Assembly (NCBI GenBank): GCA_910591455.2 | Contig: OU342806.1 | Location: forward strand, 7,802,275 to 7,866,274 | Length of the DNA stretch: 64,000 nucleotides | Reading direction: 5' to 3' | Source of the DNA: Pholis gunnellus | Lineage: Eukaryota > Chordata > Actinopteri > Perciformes > Pholidae | Shown: positions 57,120 through 64,000 of the stretch, piece by piece | Layout of the letters: each line of letters opens with the position of its first letter | Position numbering within the stretch: position 1 is the stretch's first letter | Position numbers and translations under genes: made by a program | Notes under the pieces: generated by a model | Databases searched by the model: none | Told to the model about the DNA's origin: nothing | What the model saw: the letters and a program-made list of their open reading frames with translations, nothing else

Positions 57120-57830
57120 GCTAACTAAAGCATATAATAATAATAATAGCTTTATTTATATAGCACCTTTAAAAACAAAGTTTACAAAGTGCTTTGACAG
57201 ACAAAGCAGCAAAAGCAAGGTAATGATAATAACAACAGAAAGCTCAACAGTGTGGCCCAACAAAGCACAACTGCTAAGGGAAGAGTTAAACCCGGATAAC
57301 ACAGTACAATAAATGAATAGGAAAAAAACTGTTGATACGATAAAAATATACTAATAAATAAATAAAATAAAACAAAATCATTTAGTAAAATAATTTAGCA
57401 AAATCAACAAATAAAAATGAAGCAGTAAAGCAACAACATCACATAAAAGCCAGTCCGTAAAAATGTGTTTTAAGAAGTTTTAAATTTAAAAGAGATTACT
57501 GATTCAGCGAGCCTTATCTCCTCAGGCAGTTCATTCCAAAGTCGAGGGGCCCTGATGGCAAAAGCACGATCACCTTTACTTTTCAGCCTCGACTTTGGAA
57601 CAGAAGGGCCCCACCTGAGGATCTAAGGCTGCGAGCTGGCTTATATAGGGGGTCGACATTTCCTCTATTTTGGGGCCAGACCCATACGTGCTTTAACATG
57701 ATCAGTAAAATCTTAATAAATCAATTCTAAAACAAACAGGGAGCTAGTGAAGAGAAGCCGGGATTGGGGTGATGTGATGTCGTCTGTACAAACCAGTGAG
57801 AAGCCGAGCTGCTGCGTTCTGAACTATAAC
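57120..57830 (-). mobile_element. LINE fragment (L2/CR1-like), 3' end of ORF2 and tail, decayed
   Basis: On the minus strand, ending at an (ATT)n tail near 57133-57150. Decayed text reads HHPNPGFSSLAPCLF, then ARSLRSSGG, then in adjoining frames a GDRAFAIRAPRLWNELPEEI-like segment and KTHFYGLAFM. These match the characteristic C-terminal end of fish LINE reverse transcriptases (HITPVLASLHWLPV...RSLRSS...GDRAFAVAAPRLWNSLP...LKTHLF). The AGGTGCTATATAAATAAAGC tail is typical of the group. Confidence 0.75.
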
Positions 57831-57984
57831 AACAACAGCTGTGTATTGCACTTTGAGACCAAACATCAGTGACCAACATTTTGTATTGTGCCTAATTGCA
57901 TCCTTCTCACACACTGCGTAGTAACTTCAACAGCAGTTAGACACATCTGCTGATGTGCTGCTCTACGCTGCCTTTGTACACACT

Positions 57985-58085
57985 GTGTAGTCAAGTTCAG
58001 TCAAACTCTATTTGTACAGCACATTTTAAAAACAACCACAGTTGACCAAAGGGCTGTGTACTTTAAACCAACAATAAAGGGAAGC
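57985..58085 (-). mobile_element. Second LINE 3'-tail fragment (L2-like)
   Basis: On the minus strand it contains GGTCAACTGTGGTTGTTTTT and GTGCTGTACAAATAGAGTTT followed by GACTGAACTTGACT, the common teleost L2 tail form. Confidence 0.65.
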
Positions 58086-61000
58086 CGCTCAACAGAACGT
58101 TGCTCTGCAGTGCCACAGTGTGTTTTAAATAAGTTGCTATTGAAACGGTAGAGCCGAGCTACCGCTCCCACATGGCTTACATCTGAGTTAACGGTGGTGC
58201 TCGTCAAACACAGAGGTCATTGTCGATCAGCCAACATCTGAAGCCGCGTAAAGCCCCGTCCAAAATGTTTTAATAGTACAGGATTATAGTTGGATGTGAT
58301 CACTAAGCCAGCTTTGCTAGAAATTCAAAACATAACGTAACACTGAACCGACCAACAGTATGAGAAAGACAAAGTTGTATCTCTGATTCCTCAGGTTTGT
58401 GGATTAGTTCCTCTGAGAAAGAGATTCCCTCAAGACTGCTGAAAGGCAGGAAAGGCGTTGAGAAAAGGTTATAAACTGTAAGTGAAAGAAGTTAAATTGT
58501 AGTCACAGCTACAATTGAGAGTCTAAGCTGAGAATGAGCTCGAGTAAAGTCTAAAACTTCAGGATCTGAAAGTATTCAAAGTTTATCAGACATTATACTA
58601 ATTCCAAAAGGAGTAAAAATCATATTGCCATTAAAACAACTGTGTCAAAGTTGAGTAAATTGGTTACATCTTTCACAACGAAACCAAACAGATTCACGGT
58701 GGAAACACTCCCTCATGACTTTGTGTTGTTAGTGGACGGGTGTTGTTGAAGCCACAAAGGTGACTTTTAAAACCTGTTCAGTAGCCTGCACAGGCCTGCA
58801 GCATGGCTCTCTGCTGATTCACAAACGTTTTTTTTTTGTGTTTGTCTTGTCCGACAAGAATCATCAGACTTGTATTTGTACAACATGTGATCATGTGCCA
58901 TACCTAGAAATCAGATTAGGAAATAAGTCTTGGAATAACAAATTGTTTGTGGAGGAGTTGCTTGTTTGTCCGCTCTCCCTCTCTGCTGGCACCAGCAACT
59001 CTCTGCTGTGGAGGTCTGGCATCCGATTCACTCGGCTCTTCATCAACTCCTTGTCATCGCGGCTGAGGCTTTCCCACAACAGAGGCGAGGAGAAATACAA
59101 ATGCATTTACTGCTTTTCGAGGAAAACGTTATGTTCATGGAAGAGAAACAGCTCATGAAGCCAGCTGGTCTGCTGTGGGAGTTTGTGTGTATATGACTCT
59201 TGTAGCAGAGCAGCTCTAAATTAGCTGGTATTTTGCAGTTTTCATGATTTTTTTTTCCAAGGAAACAAAGTTGTTTGCAAATAGCTGCAGGTTAGTTAAA
59301 AGAATGATTATTGTGTTAAGACTTGTCCTTGCATGTAGCTTATTTTAGTACATTCACAAAAGGCTTCAGATGCTGCAAACCAGCTTGACTGGATGAAAGT
59401 AAACAGATGGTTAATAAAGAAAGTAAATCATAAACAAGAGTGTAAAACAGGTAGCGTAGTGTCCACCCTCCGGTTACCCCTCAGGTTAACACTGATAGCT
59501 CTGTCAGCCCTCTTCCCGTTATTTGTGTTGAGCAATAGAAATGCTCTTGATTTCAAATGTTGCACCTTTCACAGCACTAGCACAGTGTGCATGTATATCC
59601 AATGTCTTTTCATCCAAAATAACTAAAGACAATTCATTTGGGAGATATTAGGTTTTATTATCACACTGTTAAACAAAAAATTGGCTACAATGTCAACGGT
59701 TTGTTAACAAGTGTTATCCTGTCTGTGAACTTTATCGTTCAATTGACCTTCACAAGCAACAAGCTTGTAACTTTTCAACCATCGCCTCATCGGCCTCCTG
59801 CCCAGTTTATCTTGGCATCTCGAGCCAGAGTTTTAGGCAACAGATGAGCCGCTATGAGGCCAAGTACTCTTGCCGGAACGTTTGCACACAGTCCCCAGCC
59901 GGCATGTAACAACATTTTTACACAGTTAGTGAGTAAACTGCTTCATGCAATAGGTCAAAGGTCAGAGTTCAATGGAAACTATGACATTTCTATAATAGCC
60001 GTCGGTGATTGCCAGGTGATGGCCAAAGCTTTAATGATTGCAAACTGTAACACACACTATTCAAATGTTGCTGATGCTTGATACCAGGTATATGTTTCGA
60101 TTGGTCAAGTCGAGTCTGCCAACATGTCACTGCGGCGGAGTGGAGTCTGAGAACTGGAACCCGAAGAAGGTGACTTTTACTTGAATGATTATATAGTCCA
60201 TTAATAATATGTTGTGAGTAATAATATTTACAAAATGTTAGATATCTATTCGGATATTCAGCATCAAATAGTTGACATGCCACGAGAATGTGTTCTTAAT
60301 AAACAGAATGTTCTTTAAAACCCCGTAAAACTTGGTTTCATAATAAATTCTTTACTTAGAGTTACAATTCGTATCTTAAATATTGTTTATAAATAATAAA
60401 AAAGTGTAAATAATTAATAATAATTTATTAAAGAGGAACTCCACAGATTTTTCCACATCAAAGTCTCTTTACCGGTCTTGTGTGTGAGTATTGCATTTGT
60501 ATGGTTGTATAAAGCCTTTTGTGACTCAGCAGGAGCTGCGCTAAGTGTGATACATTGACTCAAGTGATGTCACTTGAGTAGGTGTCGGTTGGGGCGGAAG
60601 TTTGAATGACAAACAAATCTGGGGCTGTCGAGTCAGAGAGAAGTGAGCTTCTAAAGACTTCTGTTGTCTCCTCATCTCTGCTTGAGGCTCGAGGCTCGAG
60701 GCTACAATAGCATTACACAACACACCGGTGGTCGAGTTGCATTGCGGTTAATATAGGTGTCATGCTGTGAAGGAAAAAGAATGAATGGAATAAAAAAAGA
60801 TGATAATTCTGGTTTTCTGCTGCATCGATTTTTATCCTTTTCTTTTATTGTCTATTTGGAGTCAAAGTTTGAAGGAATGCAATGCAAAATCGGTTAATTC
60901 ATCTTTTAATAACCTTGATGGTTAGTTAATGACAGCATTTTTTGAAACAGAGAGTTAAAACCTGATGCTTAATGCTTTCAGCACACTAAACATAATACTG

Positions 61001-61257
61001 CTTGATGCAGGTTTGTGTCTCCTTTGTATTCTCTCTCTCTAATGTCTTTGGTGCCATGACAACAGCAGATCAGTCAAAAGGGGCCCCAAATTGCCCTTAA
61101 GGGGCCCTTATGTCCAGCCAAGCTGCTTGCATCCTGGAATGTCAGGGAGAGACAGCCATGTAGGTAACCACTGATATACAGTAGGCTATTTTATTAGTCT
61201 GTCTGCTGCAGTGCACAACACTCTCCTGAAACATTCATGACCTGCTTCTGCAGCCTG

Positions 61258-61279
61258 CAACACACACACACACACACAC
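61258..61279 (+). repeat. (CA)n microsatellite
   Basis: About 11 CA units. Confidence 0.9.
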
Positions 61280-61339
61280 CAACTGTATATTCTGACAACA
61301 AATACAACCAGAGGTCTCAAAGCTCATCAGTGATGACAG

Positions 61340-61437
61340 CCGTATTTGTTGTATTTCATTATTATTCTATTGTGGTCAAGCATTTAGGGTTAAGAAAAAA
61401 TTGGTATATAAATAAAGTTTATTATTATTATTATGAA
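61340..61437 (+). mobile_element. LINE-type 3' tail fragment with (TTA)n
   Basis: GGTATATAAATAAAGTTTAT followed by TTATTATTATTATG; the ending is the plus-strand form of the tail seen at 57120-57150. Only the tail is recognisable. Confidence 0.55.
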
Positions 61438-61920
61438 CTTTTTCTGATACAGTCGAAGCGACAAAGCAAGAAAACTTGAAACTCATTTTCAAACTTGAAA
61501 CTCACTTTGTCAACCTAAATGTTTACTATACTTTATACCATTTAAAATATGTCCTCCATTTGTTGTTATTTTTTGTTTTGCTTTTAATGTCTTATTTCTT
61601 GCAACTGTCTCATCATCTTTTGTGCAGCACATTCTATCTTTTTGTACAACATTTGCTGAATGAATGCATTGTTCACCCTTTCCTGCAGCTAATGGAGTAA
61701 TCATTCAATCAATGAATCAATCAATTAAACAAACAGGAAAGCAATTACGCAGTAAGCCCAACATGCACTATCTTCTAATGTATTCCATGTTGGTGATTGA
61801 AACATGAATTGAATAAAGTTAGAGACATGATTAATACACTTTACTGGTTTTAATAAGCCTTTCCTGACAACCAGCGTTGTTAATTCTACTCGTAATGATT
61901 TACCAAACGCATGTTTTTCC

Positions 61921-62133
61921 ATTCCCCGCCCGGGGCTCAGCAGCCAATGGCTTGTCAGAGGTGCTATTTAAGACGCGGACAGTTCAAGGTGGTTCAGATG
62001 TCAGCGCTCTGAGCGCAACAGGACGTAGTGAATTATTCTTAGAAGGAATACATAAACTCTTCCACCGCGAGATCCGGTTGATTGAATTCATTGTTCGAGA
62101 CATTTTCTCCAGAAGGAAGCAGCTGGAAAAGCA
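61921..62133 (+). promoter_or_regulatory. Promoter and 5' UTR of the lipg-like gene (CCAAT plus TATA)
   Basis: CCAAT at 61944-61948 and TATTTAA at 61965-61971, followed by a GC-rich stretch and the start codon at 62134. The spacing fits a focused, regulated promoter. Confidence 0.65.
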
Positions 62134-63774
62134 ATGAAAGCGTGGCGAGTTCGGTTTCTGTACTTTCTGGTGTTGAATGCAGCTGTGCAGTATGTGACGT
62201 CTCTGGAAGAAGAGCTCACCGATTCTATTTTTGGTGAGTTGCCAGTTCAAACTTAATTTAACGGTCACACACATCGACACGCGTTTGTGCAAAACTGCGG
62301 GATTTGAGCGCATATGGAGGCTGTTTGTGTCTAATTCACCGCATTACTTGGTATGAGCAGGGTGTGTGTAGTTTGGACTGATAATAAAATCAACTGTTTA
62401 TAGGCTATGTATGACGTGTCTTTGGTTGTCTTTCCAACTTTATTACTATTGGCTGTGAGAGACAAGGTGCTTTTCACTTTCAGAGAAGAACAAAGTGGTG
62501 AAAACATCCAGGCTACTGAATATTCTCAACATAATTTAATTTATCCAAATGCAGTTTTATATAATTTTTGTTTTCAATATGTCCCCTAAACTGCTGCAAT
62601 ACCGTCTCAATGTAATGGCCTGTATGCTTCCTGGGTTCACCTCCCCACCCCCCACTCTGAAAACCGGCACAACTCCTGGTTGAGTTGAGTCAGCTGACTG
62701 TGCCAGGACCACCGAAACTTGCACAGATTATAGTCGGTGAGGTGGCAGGAACAAAGCTGGGAAAAACTCCCCTGTTGTTACCATAGAGCTCAGCCTGACC
62801 AAGTGATCCCCTGTAACCTCTTAGGATGGATCTTGTTTAAGGGGGAGGCTCGTTTATTGAGAGGCCCCGAGGGGCCGGGTCTTATTGGAGCCATTCACTC
62901 CGTTAGCTAGTCAGCCGTCTCGGAGACCCCCTTAGATCTGCTTTACACATCTGACAAAAACACCAGCTTGACAGAGGGATTTCTTCTCTTCTCTTCTCAC
63001 ACATTTGTTCACACAGCTAATTGCTCGTCCTTCCTCTCTTTCAGATAACTTCCTCGACCCCCTGAAAGACTTGTTTGAACACAAAGATGACAGCAATCAA
63101 ACTGTCGCCAAATTCTCCCTCCGCAAACCATCCCATCCCGATGATGACCTGTGCTACATCGTTCCCGGCAAACCCGACTCCCTGGCAGCCTGCACCTTCA
63201 ACAGCACCTCCAAGACCTTCCTGGTAATCCACGGATGGACGGTGAGTGGAGATGCTTCAGCCTGTTGTGACCTGCCTGCCGGTCTTTAAAACACCCAAGG
63301 GCTTTGTTCACTTCACTCTCCTTTGGTTTCGCAACAACACCTGTAACACGGAGTGTGTCATTATATCGCAAAATTCCAGTGCCATTGAGTCTTAAATTCA
63401 CCGAACCGACTTTCTTGACAAGCAACGTAATACCAAAGAACATGCTGTAAAGAGGTGGACTAGAGGTGGCTCTGATTTTACAATATGGCCATTAAGCTAA
63501 TTCTCCCTGAACTTTATTTAATTAATACCAGTTTTATTAGCAGCTATGACGTTGTTGCATTGAAAGTTTAATGTTCCGACTGTCTTTTCAACAGTTGAGT
63601 GGGATGTTTGAAAGCTGGGTGGAGAAGCTGGTTTCGGCGCTGTACGACAGAGAGCAGACGGCCAACGTCATCGTGGTGGACTGGCTCACCTCGGCACAGA
63701 ACCACTATGTGGTCGCAGCTCAGAACACCAAAGAAGTGGGACACGAGATCGCTCGCTTCATTGACTGGATCGAG
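62134..63774 (+). CDS. lipg: Endothelial-lipase-like secreted lipase, first three exons; gene continues off the right edge
   Basis: Vascular lipases of the LPL/LIPG/LIPC family hydrolyse lipoprotein lipids; endothelial lipase prefers HDL phospholipids. Exons 62134-62233, 63045-63241 and 63595-63774 keep phase and give 159 residues. Signal peptide MKAWRVRFLYFLVLNAAVQY, then EEELTDSIFDNFLDPLKDLF, then the lipase N-lobe: VAKFSLRKPSHPDDDLCYIV, CTFNSTSKTFLVIHGWT, LSGMFESWVEKLVSALYDRE, NVIVVDWLTSAQNHYVVAAQ, NTKEVGHEIARFIDWIE. Candidate N-glycosylation sites NQT and NST. NT(K/R)xVGHxIARxxDW resembles human LIPG (NTRVVGHSIARMLDWL) more than LPL (YTKLVGQDVARFINWM); this is why I call it lipg-like. A teleost-specific second lpl is the alternative. 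The catalytic residues lie beyond the window. Confidence 0.78.
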
Positions 63775-64000
63775 GTCAGTGGGATAGAGTTGATAACTGT
63801 TACAGTAGGAAAAAAAAGCTTAATTTACAAATGGTCATTCGTTTTTCCACTCACCAATAAGAAAATAAACATGTATTTGAAATGAACAGAGAGTTGTTAT
63901 TAAAGCTGTTACTCTTTACAACAAGCCAAACAACATTTACAGATAATCTAACCATTAGTAACTTTTTAAGTACACGCTGTCTTATACCTTATTGCAAAAT

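Larger units (their letters stand above)
55975..61920. other. Intergenic between lpl and the lipg-like gene
   Basis: No coding exon found. It holds at least three L2-like LINE fragments (57120-57830, 57985-58085, 61340-61437), a (CA)n at 61258-61279 and an AATC-type run at 61698-61735. Duplicated GAGGCTCGAGGCTCGAGGCT occurs at about 60683-60702. Confidence 0.6.

Noticed and set aside
58760..59200. 132-codon plus-strand open frame in the lpl-lipg gap
   Set aside because: No domain, no splice partners, non-ATG or weak start, and overlapping frames on the other strand of similar length; looks like chance.
1..64000. CRISPR arrays, operons, ribosome-binding sites or other prokaryotic features
   Set aside because: The DNA is clearly vertebrate with spliced genes; the repeats seen are microsatellites and transposons, not spacer arrays.
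1..64000. tRNA, rRNA or known microRNA genes
   Set aside because: I looked for cloverleaf-type A/B boxes and familiar microRNA seeds and saw none convincing; a covariance-model scan would be needed to exclude them.

Overview
The window is nuclear DNA from a ray-finned fish, most likely an acanthomorph (percomorph-type) teleost. All the protein genes are vertebrate orthologues split by mostly short GT-AG introns. The intergenic and intronic DNA carries (TG)n/(CA)n microsatellites, L2-like LINE tails, a tRNA-SINE tail typical of fish, a hAT element and a DIRS-type retrotransposon remnant. I rebuilt exons by hand from splice sites, reading phase and remembered family sequences. No alignment or transcript evidence was available.

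Layout, left to right: (1) ap3d1 (minus, 5' part only, 1-5456), the AP-3 delta subunit. (2) hdgfl2 (minus, 7146-12554), a PWWP/IBD chromatin reader with 16 coding exons and 656 aa. (3) fh (plus, 14088-15587), fumarate hydratase in one uninterrupted 499-codon reading frame. (4) fam32a (minus, 16292-18195), tail-to-tail with fh and head-to-head with (5) mrpl54 (plus, 18446-19833), the two start codons being 250 bp apart. (6) A repeat-rich interval, 20.6-22.0 kb, with a decayed DIRS element and a three-copy ~125-138 bp minisatellite. (7) malt1 (plus, 22640-30790), the paracaspase. (8) safb (plus, 31384-38986), starting about 330 bp after the malt1 poly(A) signal. (9) An ~8.3 kb stretch (39.9-48.2 kb) in which I see no gene, only a large fold-back element and a SINE tail. 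(10) lpl (plus, 48461-54586), lipoprotein lipase. (11) A ~6 kb repeat-bearing gap. (12) The first three exons of a second, endothelial-lipase-like gene (plus, 62134-63774), which runs off the right edge.

Functionally this is a housekeeping block (vesicle adaptor, chromatin reader, TCA enzyme, splicing-associated factor, mitoribosomal protein, nuclear-matrix RNA binder), the immune signalling protease malt1, and a tandem pair of secreted triglyceride/phospholipid lipases. The housekeeping genes have CpG-rich, TATA-less 5' ends rich in AACGTTA/GTTAGCTA words. The lipases have CCAAT plus TATA-like promoters.

I did not find an unmistakably new biological system. The observations most worth following are: the intronless but intact fh with its conserved second start codon; microsatellites standing in for polypyrimidine tracts at three separate 3' splice sites (hdgfl2, malt1, lpl); a G24 run next to a malt1 donor; a hAT insertion with a perfect 8-bp target duplication ending 51 bp upstream of a malt1 exon; the paired Cys-to-Ser loss and Thr-rich N-terminus in lpl; and the tandem lpl plus lipg-like arrangement.
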